A program made the translations under genes and the position numbers. This document shows, in pieces, positions 23,895-32,433 of a stretch of 64,000 bases of DNA (position 1 is its first letter; each line of letters starts with the position of its first letter). This DNA comes from Natrinema longum (GTDB lineage: Archaea; Halobacteriota; Halobacteria; Halobacteriales; Natrialbaceae), in contig NZ_CP071463.1 of the NCBI RefSeq assembly GCF_017352095.1, positions 2,108,001 to 2,172,000 on the forward strand, read 5' to 3'. The notes under the pieces are model-generated. The model was not told the DNA's origin. It ran no database searches and was given only the letters and a program-made list of their open reading frames with translations.

Positions 23895-24407
23895 TCACTC
23901 GTCGTCCGGACCCCACGCCCGAACGTCCGACTCCTCGAGGAACAGAGACGGATCGTCGTGGGAGAAACTCACCCACTGGTCGGTCGACTGGGTCGTCACG
24001 TGGGTCAGGAGTTCTTCCTCGAGGAGCGCCGTCTCGAAGACCGATCGACACGCCGCCAGATCGTACGTGAGCGGAACGAAGATCGCCGTCTCGGCCGCGT
24101 CGTCGCGTTCGACCGTCAGCGCGACCCGTCGATCGCTCCCCGTTTCGGCGGGCGGGCGGTAGTAGACGTCGGCTGCCGTGATCGTGACCTCGCCCGCTTC
24201 GACGAGCTCCGCGACGATATCGTACTCCGCTGCACTGACTGTGACGTCGAGCCCGACCCGTTCGTCCTGCTCGACCGGCGAGACGGCCGTCGGCTCGAGG
24301 ACGACGGCGTCCCAGCCGTCCTCGCGGTACTCCTCGGCGATCGATCTCGCGTCCGCGAGGAGTTCCTCCCAGAGCGGGTCCGTCGTCTCCGGGGCGTCCG
24401 CCGTCAT
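23895..24407 (-). CDS. Uncharacterised haloarchaeal protein
   Basis: The 170-residue protein begins MTADAPETTDPLWEELLADA. It is acidic and mixed alpha/beta (GWDAVVLEPTAVSPVEQDERVGLDVTV; ETAIFVPLTYDLAACRSVFE; LLTHVTTQSTDQWVSFSHDD). No catalytic motif is visible. It looks like a conserved family found beside nad genes in haloarchaea, but I cannot name its function. It is convergent with nadC and precedes a methyltransferase-like gene on the same strand with about 70 bases between. Confidence 0.65.
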   Translation of the reverse strand: MTADAPETTDPLWEELLADARSIAEEYREDGWDAVVLEPTAVSPVEQDERVGLDVTVSAAEYDIVAELVEAGEVTITAADVYYRPPAETGSDRRVALTVERDDAAETAIFVPLTYDLAACRSVFETALLEEELLTHVTTQSTDQWVSFSHDDPSLFLEESDVRAWGPDDE

Positions 24408-24480
24408 CGACGAGCCTCCGATCGCACCGGTCGCGTTCGGTGTTCCATACTCGAGTCCGACGGCGCGGAGCGGAAAAACG

Positions 24481-25026
24481 TTACCTCACGTCGGTCCCGT
24501 CGGGCGGCAGATCCAGCCGTTCCATCGGGTCGCGCCAGACGTCTTCGCCGTCGGGATCACACGCCGCTTGCCACTCCGCGGGCGGCATGATCGTCACGTC
24601 GATCTCCCCCTCCTGGGCCGCCACGGGCGGGTCTATCCGGACCTGGTGGACCAGCGTCCCGACCCCGTCCGTCTCCCGGATTCGGGCCAGTGCCGTCGTC
24701 GCTTCCTCGATTGTCAGGAAGGAGAGTAGACTCTCCGTCACGAAGACGTCGATCTCGTCGATTCCGAACGCCTCGCGCAACGACGCGACGAGGTCCTCGT
24801 CGCGGAGATCGGCCTCGAGCAGCCGCTCTCGGACCGGCGACGGTGCCGTCTCCAGAACCGTCGGCGACGAGTCGAAGCCGTACGCGTCCACGTCGTACTC
24901 GCGTAGCTGTGCCACGGTCGTCCCCGCTCCACAGCCCGCGATGACGACCACCGGCGCTCGCTCGGCGTCGACGCGGGAGTCAGCGACGGTCGCGAGTTCC
25001 CGGACGCTGTCGTATCTCTCTCCCAT
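24481..25026 (-). CDS. Class I SAM-dependent methyltransferase-like protein
   Basis: The 181-residue protein has a motif I, VVVIAGCGAGTTVAQLREYD (around residues 25-44), with the acidic strand-2 end AYGFDSSPTVLE and a motif-II-like IDVFVTESLLSFLTIEEATTAL. This is the Rossmann half of a class I methyltransferase, but the C-terminal part is short (MPPAEWQAACDPDGEDVW), so it may be a specialised small enzyme. Substrate unknown. It lies between two genes on the same strand that may form a loose operon. Confidence 0.65.
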   Translation of the reverse strand: MGERYDSVRELATVADSRVDAERAPVVVIAGCGAGTTVAQLREYDVDAYGFDSSPTVLETAPSPVRERLLEADLRDEDLVASLREAFGIDEIDVFVTESLLSFLTIEEATTALARIRETDGVGTLVHQVRIDPPVAAQEGEIDVTIMPPAEWQAACDPDGEDVWRDPMERLDLPPDGTDVR

Positions 25027-25066
25027 GCCACATCACCGGTCCACGCGTCGAAAACACTCTCGGTCG

Positions 25067-25780
25067 TTACTCGCCGTCGATGCGTTCGGCCGACACGTCG
25101 GTCGCGTCGCCGATCAGGGCGTTCTCGATGGTCGATCGGACGGCCGCGGGCTCGGAGGGACCGCCCGCGTCCGCGACGGTGCCGACCGTCGCTGCGTCCA
25201 GTGGCACCGCGAGCGAATCGTAGACGCCCTCGAGAACCCCCGTCACCGCCTCGCGGTTGGCGACGAGGACGATACCCGCGACGAGGGCGGCGTCCTGTCG
25301 GACGCGCTGGGCGAGCCCGACGACCTTCCGCCGTCGCCCGCCGTCGGCGGTCGCGTCCGTCACCGACAGCGAGTGCGTCCCGGGACAGAACGCCTCCTCG
25401 GGCTCGCCGCGGATCGGTTCGAGCCCGAGGGATCGAAGCGCCCCCTCGAGGGCGGTCGTGGCGCGCTCGTACCGTTCGGTCGAGCCGGTACGGAGATCCG
25501 CTATCGGTTCGGCGCGAGCGAACGCCAGCGTCGTTTCGCCGTCGTAGGCGACCGCTCGACCGCCGACGTCGCGCTCGATCGGCGGAAACCCGCGCTCGCG
25601 TGCGGCCTCGCGGGCGCGGTGGTAGCCTTCGAGACGGGTGTCCCGCCGACCGAACGCGACCTGGCGGTGTGGCGTCCAGACGCGGACGGCGGGTTCGCCG
25701 TCGGCGGCGATCGAGAGCAACGTTCGGCTGGCCTCGCGATCGCGCTCGATAGACGGGGCCCGCCCGCGAAATACACGCAT
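25067..25780 (-). CDS. Lipoate-protein ligase A / biotin ligase family protein
   Basis: The 237-residue protein has the LplA catalytic layout: PAVRVWTPHRQVAFGRRDT at residues 29-47, then ERDVGGRAVAYDGETTLAFA at about 68-87 (counterpart of RRxxGGGxVxHD), and the lysine loop RRRKVVGLAQRV at about 150. Such enzymes attach lipoate or octanoate to acyltransferase or glycine-cleavage H proteins. It is shorter than full bacterial LplA and lacks its C-terminal accessory domain, which in archaea is often a separate protein. No partner gene is adjacent. It is divergent from the gene at 25838. Confidence 0.75.
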   Translation of the reverse strand: MRVFRGRAPSIERDREASRTLLSIAADGEPAVRVWTPHRQVAFGRRDTRLEGYHRAREAARERGFPPIERDVGGRAVAYDGETTLAFARAEPIADLRTGSTERYERATTALEGALRSLGLEPIRGEPEEAFCPGTHSLSVTDATADGGRRRKVVGLAQRVRQDAALVAGIVLVANREAVTGVLEGVYDSLAVPLDAATVGTVADAGGPSEPAAVRSTIENALIGDATDVSAERIDGE

Positions 25781-25837
25781 ACCGGACGTTCGACCCAGTG
25801 CATCTAAACGCTCTCGCTACCCAGACTACGGTAATCG

Positions 25838-26731
25838 ATGGCCGTCACTCTTCCCGAGTCCGTACTGGCGCGCTACGAGCGGTTCTCGCTCTACAACTCG
25901 CCGTATCCCGCCCACGACGGCGGCTGTGCGATCGATCTGTATCCGGGCACCCTCGTCGATGGCCGGACCACCGTCGCGCCGAGCCCGGTCTCCGGCATCG
26001 TCCGCGAAACCCGTACCGTTCGCGCACCGCCGAAGCCCTACGCGCCCGAACACGACCACCTCATCCTGCTCGAGCCCTCGAGTCCCGACCCGCTCGACGG
26101 ATTGACGGTCAGGATCCTCCACGTCGAGCCCTCGGTCGAGGTCGGGGAGCACGTCGAACGGGGTGACTCGCTGGGCCGGCTTATCCGGGCGGGCTTTTTC
26201 GCACCCTGGGTCGACAATCACCTCCACGTCGGCGTTCGCGGCCCCGATCAGAACCCCTACCGCGCGTCCGACTCGCTGCCGATCGAACTCGGCGTGTCGA
26301 TACGGCCACTCGAGTGGGACGGCACCGGCCGCGTCGTCTCGACCGGGGACACCTACGCGGTACTCGACGCACCGGCACATCCGAACCCCGGCGCGGCGTT
26401 CGTCGGTGTGGGAGCCGACGGGGGCGGCGTCGTAGACGGCGGCCTCCCACACTACGATGGTGGCGGATTGCTCGCGCGTGACGGTTCCCTCGAGCAGGCG
26501 GGCACCGACGAGAGCGTCGTCTCGCTGAACGGGGACCGCCTCGGCGTCGCGGCCGGCCGAACGATCGCGTGGGACGACGTGACCGTGACGGCAAACGACG
26601 AGCCGATTACCGGACTGTCGCTGTTCTGTGCTCGAGACGGCGAGTTCGGCGCGAAACTGATCTGCCCGGATCGGTCGTTCGAACCTGGGGAGGGGGTTCG
26701 GGTGCGGATTCGCTCGATAGAGGCTCTTTGA
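25838..26731 (+). CDS. Uncharacterised protein with M23/lipoyl-like fold motifs
   Basis: This 297-residue protein contains, in order, HDGGCAIDLYPG at about residue 26, a sheet VAPSPVSGIVRETRTVR, HDHLILLEPSS, EVGEHVERGDSLGRLIRAG and a HLHVGVR motif at about 129. The order His...Asp, the P-V-SG-V turn and HxH resembles LytM/M23 peptidases, which bind zinc through H, D and HxH. The first motif is spaced unusually (HDGGCAID), so catalysis is uncertain. Haloarchaea have no peptidoglycan, so the substrate would differ. There is no signal peptide, hence it should be cytoplasmic. Residues 160-297 are beta-rich without motifs. Confidence 0.55.
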   Translation: MAVTLPESVLARYERFSLYNSPYPAHDGGCAIDLYPGTLVDGRTTVAPSPVSGIVRETRTVRAPPKPYAPEHDHLILLEPSSPDPLDGLTVRILHVEPSVEVGEHVERGDSLGRLIRAGFFAPWVDNHLHVGVRGPDQNPYRASDSLPIELGVSIRPLEWDGTGRVVSTGDTYAVLDAPAHPNPGAAFVGVGADGGGVVDGGLPHYDGGGLLARDGSLEQAGTDESVVSLNGDRLGVAAGRTIAWDDVTVTANDEPITGLSLFCARDGEFGAKLICPDRSFEPGEGVRVRIRSIEAL

Positions 26732-26998
26732 GTAGCCCCGTTCTTTCGTTTCGACAGGAACCGTAGCTCAGACGGATCTCTTCTTCCAGTGCCTCTCTTT
26801 CTTCGGTGCCGATAACCGGATATCTGCCCTTCTGATCCCTGTTATGCGATCTCTCTGTCCTCCAGTATCGTTTCGTGAGATGGAAGTATCGACCGAGCCA
26901 CTCGCACGATAGATTCCGTATTAAAAGTACCGTCGAATATTCTGATTCGTAATTCTATAGGTAAGATCAATACTACAATTGACTAATATCTTATCGCG

Positions 26999-27550
26999 AT
27001 GTCTGATGGAAAACCGAACGGACTCGGTCGACGTCCCGCTCTCAAAACTCTGGGTCTCGGTCTCTGTGGGTTCGGACTCACCTCTCAATCGGTGACTGCC
27101 GACAGTGCTCCAGCGGCGGGTTCCGCGGATGATGGTCCAATAACACGGGCGACACGGATCGACGAAACGGACGACGGGATGTCCGACGAGGAACACAGGG
27201 AATTCATGATCGAAATGGCGGACAAGTACGGGGATCGAAAAGCTCTCGACCTCGTTCCTCGAAATACGCGATCAGATAGTGCGATCGTTCCTGCATCGTT
27301 GCAGTCCGACGACGTCGAAATAGCGGGGAAGAATCCTGCGACAGATCCAGGCGAAATCAAGTGGTCGGATAGGGACACGTTAAAAGTGAAGAGTCCGGGC
27401 GGCGGGACCGTCGTTGAAGCGGATTGTTACGCCGCACGATATAAAACTGGAGTCTACAACGAAGAGGGAGACGAGTACTACATGTACTGGATGTGGATGT
27501 CCGCCCGATCGCAAGACCACTCTCATTATACGGGTAACGCTCTTGCGTAG
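26999..27550 (+). pseudogene. N-terminal part of a Tat-type exported protein, split by an IS
   Basis: The frame starts MSDGKPNGLGRRPALKTLGL with a twin arginine and a hydrophobic segment ending near VTADSA, which fits a Tat signal. The mature part is polar with a run of aromatic residues before the break (DEYYMYWMWMSARSQD). It runs into the IS at 27538 and stops after three IS-encoded codons. Deleting the IS and one 9-bp duplication joins HYTGN to IENFWSQMDLG in frame, giving about 298 residues. An AT-rich promoter region precedes the start. No family is recognised, so function is unknown. Confidence 0.8.
27529..27537. repeat. Target-site duplication of the IS1595 element, left copy
   Basis: TACGGGTAA, identical to 28539-28547, flanks the left terminal inverted repeat. 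Confidence 0.88.
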
Positions 27551-28538
27551 TTCATTGTTGATTTCAGAGTGTTGCTCGAATAGCGTGTTTGAGTGCGTCT
27601 CGTCCCGGTTTTCGATATAGTTCTCGGCGAAGCTGGAACGCTCTGAGATACTGTGTCAGCTTATCTTTCGAGATACCTCGATGCGGCGAGAGCCACCGTC
27701 GCGTCAGCGACGCGTGGCTCTCGCAGGTATTGACGTGGACCTCTTCGTCGGCGTATTCACCGTCACCGTGGACGACGTATTCACGGGTGAATGCGTCGTC
27801 CGCTTCGAGTGGCTCGTACGCTCGAAAGCCGTCAGTATAGACAGTCAACGACTCCTCTTGGCGGTCTGCCAAGAGGAGTCGAATCGTCGACTCGTTGGCG
27901 GCTTTCGCTGGGATTACGTACCGCTGTCCTGTGCCGCGATCAGCGAGAATGAACACGGGTGGCTTGTCGCCGTCATATGAACCTCGCCCACGCGTGGACA
28001 GGCCACGCGAGCGCGACTCCTGGTCGCGCTCGCGGCCTTTCTTCCCGGCAGAAACGTACACTTCATCGATTTCGACTGGGCCGACAAGATCGAGAGAGGG
28101 CGCATCGAGCGCTCTGGCGAAGCGCTCGATGCGCCGGTGCATCGTTTTATGTGTGACCTCGATTTCGCACTGGAGTTGTCGGAGACTCGTGTTAAACCGG
28201 AGAAACGCGTAGATCGAGAACAGCCACCGGCGGAGTGCAACCTTCGAGTGAGCGAAAATCGTGCCCGTCTTGTCGTTGAACGTGCGGTCGCAATCCTTAC
28301 AGAGATACCGTTGGAACTCTCTGTAGCTGCCGTTTCTGACCGTACGGTCAGAACGGCAGCGGGGACAGGTAACACCGTCACGCCAGCGAACCTGCTGCAA
28401 CAGGTCCGCTGCGACCGATTCCGACCCAAACACATCGAGTGGAATCATTCGTGTCGGGCACCGCTGACGCGGTGCCCTTGTCCTCTTTGACTTCACAGCG
28501 ACCGCTCAGCAGTATCAACAATCTCCTACGGATGAGCG
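27538..28538 (-). mobile_element. IS1595-type (ISH4-like) insertion sequence, 1,001 bp
   Basis: The terminal inverted repeats are about 25 bases long with a few mismatches: left CGCTCTTGCGTAG then ATTGTTGAT, right (read inward) CGCTCATCCGTAG then ATTGTTGAT. Nine-base direct repeats TACGGGTAA flank it. One transposase gene on the minus strand fills the element. The insertion interrupts an exported-protein gene that can be rejoined in frame, so it is probably recent. Confidence 0.92.
27564..28448 (-). CDS. IS1595-family transposase
   Basis: From the ATG at 28448 (MIPLDVFGSESVAADLLQQV) the protein has 294 residues. The N-terminal zinc ribbon has CPRC at about 24 and CKDC about 25 residues later, then RWLFSIYAFLRFNTSLRQLQ, and the catalytic DDE/N block: EIDEVYVSAGKKGRERD, VYTDGFRAYEPL and VHVNTCESHASLTRRWL, where Asn/His replace the usual Glu, as in the ISH4/IS1016 type. 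An open frame extends 16 codons upstream to a GTG but lacks support. The gene is intact. Confidence 0.92.
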   Translation of the reverse strand: MIPLDVFGSESVAADLLQQVRWRDGVTCPRCRSDRTVRNGSYREFQRYLCKDCDRTFNDKTGTIFAHSKVALRRWLFSIYAFLRFNTSLRQLQCEIEVTHKTMHRRIERFARALDAPSLDLVGPVEIDEVYVSAGKKGRERDQESRSRGLSTRGRGSYDGDKPPVFILADRGTGQRYVIPAKAANESTIRLLLADRQEESLTVYTDGFRAYEPLEADDAFTREYVVHGDGEYADEEVHVNTCESHASLTRRWLSPHRGISKDKLTQYLRAFQLRRELYRKPGRDALKHAIRATL

Positions 28539-28547
28539 TACGGGTAA
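28539..28547. repeat. Target-site duplication of the IS1595 element, right copy
   Basis: TACGGGTAA, second copy; with 27529-27537 it fixes the insertion point. Confidence 0.88.
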
Positions 28548-28905
28548 TATCGAGAACTTTTGGTCGCAGATGGATCTGGGAATCGCCGACCTCGAGAGCT
28601 ACGACCCGGGCGGAGACAAGTCAAAGAATGGAATGACCGTCGACGTCGGTGCGCAGGTCAGCGGTGAAACGTCGGGTGGCGCGGGTGCGTCCGCCGGTAT
28701 CTCCGGGTCGTTCGTCCTGAACGAAGACACGGTTCGGCCTCATCGGCAAAAGACCGGTTTCGATATAGACTCGTTTGCGGTCGAGTGGATCGGTGATTAC
28801 GAGGGGACACAGGAGATCAATGGTACGTGCGTTGTATCGACCGCAGGAGGGATCGACGCGACGTGGCGACGCTCGCTGGATGGCGGCTATATCGGGCTTC
28901 CGTGA
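28548..28905 (+). pseudogene. C-terminal part of the split exported protein
   Basis: In frame with the upstream fragment after removal of the IS, this part reads IENFWSQMDLGIADLESYDP and continues with a glycine and serine-rich sheet (VGAQVSGETSGGAGASAGIS) ending SLDGGYIGLP. An ATG at 28570 could start a shorter product by chance. The composition is that of an extracellular beta protein with repeated small residues. A lipoprotein gene follows about 70 bases later on the same strand, so the two may have formed an exported pair. Confidence 0.8.
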
Positions 28906-28972
28906 CGATACGGTCATGAGTAGAACGGAGCGCTCGACCCGCTCGAAAACGGCAACAAACTATAAATCAATA

Positions 28973-29434
28973 ATGGAATCACGAAATAAAACGGGCGTCT
29001 CTCTCGTGGTACTGATCGCCGTACTCGCTACCCTTGCAGGGTGTTCGATGACTTCCGGAGTCACGGAATCGGGCAAAGCTGGTGATTGTGAAATGTTTTA
29101 CAAATCGGGTGGTAATCATTCAGTCATCGGAGAGATCGGTGCGAGTCCGACAGGGGACGGCGACGCGGTGTTCGACGTTACACTCTATCGATCGAACGTG
29201 ACCGAGAGGAACGTCGATATCGTCAGACTCTACGACGCTGACCGGAACCTCGTTAGTTCGGTTCCGATCCCCGAAAACCACTCGCGCGACGATACCGGGA
29301 CCCGCGAAACGTACAGCGTCCACCTCGGAGAAAAGCCGCTACACGGTCGTTATACGGCCGTCGCAACGACGGTCGATGGAGAGAACATCGACGAACGGAC
29401 TGTCGATTTCCACTGCTGGGCGTCCGATGCGTAA
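28973..29434 (+). CDS. Small lipoprotein of unknown function
   Basis: From the ATG at 28973 the precursor has 153 residues: MESRNKTGVSLVVLIAVLAT then the lipobox LAGC, followed by a beta-rich mature domain (AVFDVTLYRSNVTERNVDIV; YSVHLGEKPLHGRYTAVATT) with two cysteines (GDCEMFY, FHCWASDA) that could form a disulfide. There is no twin arginine, so export is likely through Sec. An in-frame ATG at 28916 would add a charged N-terminus in front of the signal and is less likely. A TATAAAT lies 12 bases upstream. The domain pattern resembles other haloarchaeal exported Ig-like proteins. Function unknown. Confidence 0.7.
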   Translation: MESRNKTGVSLVVLIAVLATLAGCSMTSGVTESGKAGDCEMFYKSGGNHSVIGEIGASPTGDGDAVFDVTLYRSNVTERNVDIVRLYDADRNLVSSVPIPENHSRDDTGTRETYSVHLGEKPLHGRYTAVATTVDGENIDERTVDFHCWASDA

Positions 29435-29595
29435 TCAGGTATCCGATTCGCCCTGTTCCGAAGGGATCCCCGATCGGACACGTTCACACGGAAAGAGAGA
29501 GCCGTTCGCTCCTCCGTCTTCGAGCGAACAAACGCTTGACAACGGACACGCCAGGAAACGCAGCCGTCAAGACCGTCGCCGAGAGACGGGTGGCT

Positions 29596-30087
29596 ATGAC
29601 CGAGGAGCGGCCGACGATGGACGCGGTTGACGAGTTCGACGACCTCGAGAGCATGCTCCAGTATTTCCTCGAGGAGAACCAGGAGTTCCTCTCGTGGCTC
29701 GGCACGAACGTCGACAACGTCGGCGACGGGACGATGACGATGTCGATTCCTTACGACGAGAAATTGACGAACATCCGCCCGAGCGCCGACGCCGACGAGC
29801 AGGGGGACCTCCACGGCGGCGTCGCGGCGACGCTCATCGACACCGTCGGCGGGCTCGTGCTCCGGACGGCGATGGACGACCCCTTCGACGTGCGGATCGC
29901 GACGATCAACCTGAACGTCAACTACCTCCGGCCGGCGACGGCGGATCTCGTGGCGACCGCGGACGTGATCCGGGTCGGCGGCAGCGTCGGCGTCAGCGAG
30001 ATCACCGTCGAGAGCACGGCTCCGGACGGCGAGACGAAGCCCGTGGCGATCGGTCAGGGCGCGTATCGCGTGTTCCGTCCGGAGTAA
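29596..30087 (+). CDS. PaaI-family hotdog thioesterase
   Basis: The 163-residue protein (MTEERPTMDAVDEFDDLES) has the hotdog signature: IRPSADADEQGDLHGGVAATLIDTVGGLVLRTA at about 63-95, where the LHGG turn precedes the long central helix, then NLNVNYLRPATADLVATADVIRVGGSVGVSEI. Such enzymes hydrolyse acyl-CoA thioesters. The substrate cannot be read from sequence. I chose the ATG at 29596 over the upstream frame start at 29536. It stands alone before the nos cluster and is separated from it by 425 bases, so it is probably an independent unit. Confidence 0.85.
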   Translation: MTEERPTMDAVDEFDDLESMLQYFLEENQEFLSWLGTNVDNVGDGTMTMSIPYDEKLTNIRPSADADEQGDLHGGVAATLIDTVGGLVLRTAMDDPFDVRIATINLNVNYLRPATADLVATADVIRVGGSVGVSEITVESTAPDGETKPVAIGQGAYRVFRPE

Positions 30088-30354
30088 TACTGCTGGACAG
30101 AACGACGTGAAGCCGATCGCATGTCGACGATCGTCTCCGCAGGTGACGGCCCTACACTCGCGACCGGCTTCGTATCGACTGCGATCCAGTAGTATCCGGG
30201 AGCCGTCGCGTTCGACCGTCGCTGTTTTCGCGTCTCCGTCGCGCGCTACCGTCTTCGCGAGCGGATCGCCGCTCGAGCGGTGACTTCGGGACATAAATTC
30301 ATTACTGTTCTATACGGAATCATACCTGTCGAGTAGTCCGTTACTAGCTTTCGC

Positions 30355-30366
30355 CGAACACGTTCA
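30355..30366. promoter_or_regulatory. GAAC-GTTC semi-palindrome, possible NarO-type site
   Basis: CGAACACGTTCA resembles the CGAAC...GTTCG semi-palindromes reported upstream of haloarchaeal denitrification genes controlled by NarO. It lies about 147 bases before the nosZ start. The spacer here is two bases; I am not certain of the published spacing, so the match is tentative. Confidence 0.35.
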
Positions 30367-30439
30367 CCCTCCTTTCCAGTCCGCAGGAAGTCATCTCTCT
30401 CCTATTAGGGTGGACCCTCGAGGGCGAATCGTAACGAGC

Positions 30440-30467
30440 GGGATCGCAGGTTGGTGCCTGCAATCCC
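30440..30467 (+). promoter_or_regulatory. Stem-loop in the nosZ leader
   Basis: GGGAT-C-GCAGG (30440-30450) pairs with CCTGC-A-ATCCC (30457-30467) with one mismatch, around the loop TTGGTG. It ends about 45 bases upstream of the nosZ ATG. Confidence 0.45.
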
Positions 30468-30512
30468 GGATCACACGTCGCGTGGCGACTGCGGACGAAC
30501 TTCGACAGGACA

Positions 30513-32426
30513 ATGACCCGACCCAACGATTCCGACGACCGATCGACCGAGACGAACAGCCCCACCGAATCGACGCTCGACGCGGATTCGGAGCGTGACC
30601 CGCTGTTCGACCGTATTCCCAGGCGGGATTTCATGAAGGCAGGGGCTGCAACGGGCGCGATGGCCTCGATGGCTGGCTGTACGGGACTGCTCGGCGGCGA
30701 CGATTCAGTGGCCCTCGAGGACGTCAAGACCGACGTCAAACCCGGTGAACACGACGACTACTACGCGTTCCTCTCGGGTGGTCACACTGGTGAGATCCGT
30801 GTGTACGGGCTGCCGTCGATGCGCCAGCTGATGCGGATCCCGGTGTTCGGCCGCGAGAGCGCCCGTGGCTACGGCTACGACGACCGCACCAGCGAGATGC
30901 TGGAAGACGCGGGCGGCTACTCGTGGGGCGACACCCACCACCCGCGCGTGAGCCAGACCGACAACGACTACGACGGCCGCTGGGCGTTCGTCAACGACAA
31001 GGCCAACGGCCGGATGGCCCGGATCAACCTGAAGTACTTCGAGACCGACGCCATCGTCGACATCCCGAACCAGCAGGGGACCCACGGGGCCTGCTGTCTG
31101 CTGCCGGACACGAAGTACGTCTTCGGCGTCGGCGAGTTCCGTGTGCCGATGCCAAACGACGGGCAGGACCTCACCGACCCGGAGAACTACACGTCGGTCA
31201 TCGCCGCGATCAATCCCGAGACGATGAACGTCGAGTGGGAGGTGCTCGTCGACGGCAACATGGACAACGGCGACGGCGGCAAGGAGGGCCGGTGGTTCTT
31301 TACGACCGGCTACAACAGCGAGCACGCCACCACCGAGAGCGAGATGTCCTCGAGCGACACCGACTGGGTGAAGGCCTTCGACGTACCCGCCATCGAGGAG
31401 GCCGTCGAGGCCGGCGAGTACGACGAAATGAACGGCGTTCCGGTCGTCGACGGGACCCGCGACAGCGCACTGAACGAGGGCGACCGCCCCATCGTTCGCT
31501 ACATCGACGTCTCGAAGAGCCCCCACGGCGTCAGCGTCACGCCTGACGGACAGTACGCGATCGCCAGCGGGAAACTCGACCCGACGGCGACGGTTATCGA
31601 CATCGAGACGCTCGCCGAGGCCGACGATCCAAACGAGTCGATCGTGGGCCGTCCGCGACTCGGCATGGGGCCGCTCCACACCGCCTACGACGGCCGCGGC
31701 CACGCCTACACGACGTTGTTCATCGACTCTCAGGTCGTCAAGTGGGACATCGAGGCAGCGGTCGAGGCCAGCGAGGAGTCGACCGATCCGGTGATCGAGA
31801 AGATCGACGTCCACTACAACCCCGGCCACCTGATCGCCGCGGAGTCCTACACGACCGATCCGCAGGGCGACTGGCTGATCTCGCTGAACAAGCTCTCGAA
31901 GGACCGGTTCCTCCCGGTCGGGCCGATGCACCCCGAAAACGACCAGCTGATCTACATCGGCGACGACGAGGAGGGGATGTCCCTCGTCAAGGACACGCCC
32001 TCCTACGCCGAGCCTCACGACGCCTCGATCGTCAGCGCGGAGAAACTCGACCCCGCGAAGGTCTACGACCCCGAGGACTACGACGAGGAGTTCGTCGGGC
32101 ACGAGGACATCGACATCTCCCGCGAGGACGGTCGCGTCCACGTGAAGATGTACTCGACGCGCAACGAGTTCGGCTTCGAGGAGGTCACCGTCACGGAGGG
32201 CGACGAGGTGACGATGACCGTCACCAACATCGAGCAGACCCCCGACATCCTGCACTCGATCGCGATCCCCGAACACGACATCAACATGAAACTCGCGCCA
32301 CAGGAGACGCGCGAAGTGACCTTCACCGCCGACGAACCGGGCGTCTACTGGATGTATTGTGCGTTCTTCTGTAGCGCACTGCACCTCGAGATGCGCTCGC
32401 GACTGATCGTCGAACCCGCGGAGTGA
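30513..32426 (+). CDS. nosZ: Nitrous-oxide reductase
   Basis: NosZ reduces N2O to N2, the last step of denitrification, outside the cytoplasmic membrane. The 637-residue precursor has a Tat signal (PRRDFMKAGAATG, Arg at 37-38) with a following AGC that could serve as a lipobox. CuZ ligands include the HH pair at about 142-143 (DTHHPR) and SPHGVSV further on. The C-terminal cupredoxin domain holds the CuA site CAFFCSALHLEM at about 616-627. Five further nos genes follow in the same direction with overlaps or tiny gaps. A semi-palindrome and a stem-loop lie upstream. All expected copper motifs that I can check are present. Confidence 0.96.
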   Translation: MTRPNDSDDRSTETNSPTESTLDADSERDPLFDRIPRRDFMKAGAATGAMASMAGCTGLLGGDDSVALEDVKTDVKPGEHDDYYAFLSGGHTGEIRVYGLPSMRQLMRIPVFGRESARGYGYDDRTSEMLEDAGGYSWGDTHHPRVSQTDNDYDGRWAFVNDKANGRMARINLKYFETDAIVDIPNQQGTHGACCLLPDTKYVFGVGEFRVPMPNDGQDLTDPENYTSVIAAINPETMNVEWEVLVDGNMDNGDGGKEGRWFFTTGYNSEHATTESEMSSSDTDWVKAFDVPAIEEAVEAGEYDEMNGVPVVDGTRDSALNEGDRPIVRYIDVSKSPHGVSVTPDGQYAIASGKLDPTATVIDIETLAEADDPNESIVGRPRLGMGPLHTAYDGRGHAYTTLFIDSQVVKWDIEAAVEASEESTDPVIEKIDVHYNPGHLIAAESYTTDPQGDWLISLNKLSKDRFLPVGPMHPENDQLIYIGDDEEGMSLVKDTPSYAEPHDASIVSAEKLDPAKVYDPEDYDEEFVGHEDIDISREDGRVHVKMYSTRNEFGFEEVTVTEGDEVTMTVTNIEQTPDILHSIAIPEHDINMKLAPQETREVTFTADEPGVYWMYCAFFCSALHLEMRSRLIVEPAE

Positions 32427-32433
32427 TCTCACG

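Larger units (their letters stand above)
30088..30512. other. nosZ upstream region
   Basis: No gene is seen. The region holds an AT-rich segment near 30293-30325, a short semi-palindrome CGAACACGTTCA at 30355-30366, and a stem-loop at 30440-30467. It should contain the nos operon promoter. Confidence 0.55.
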
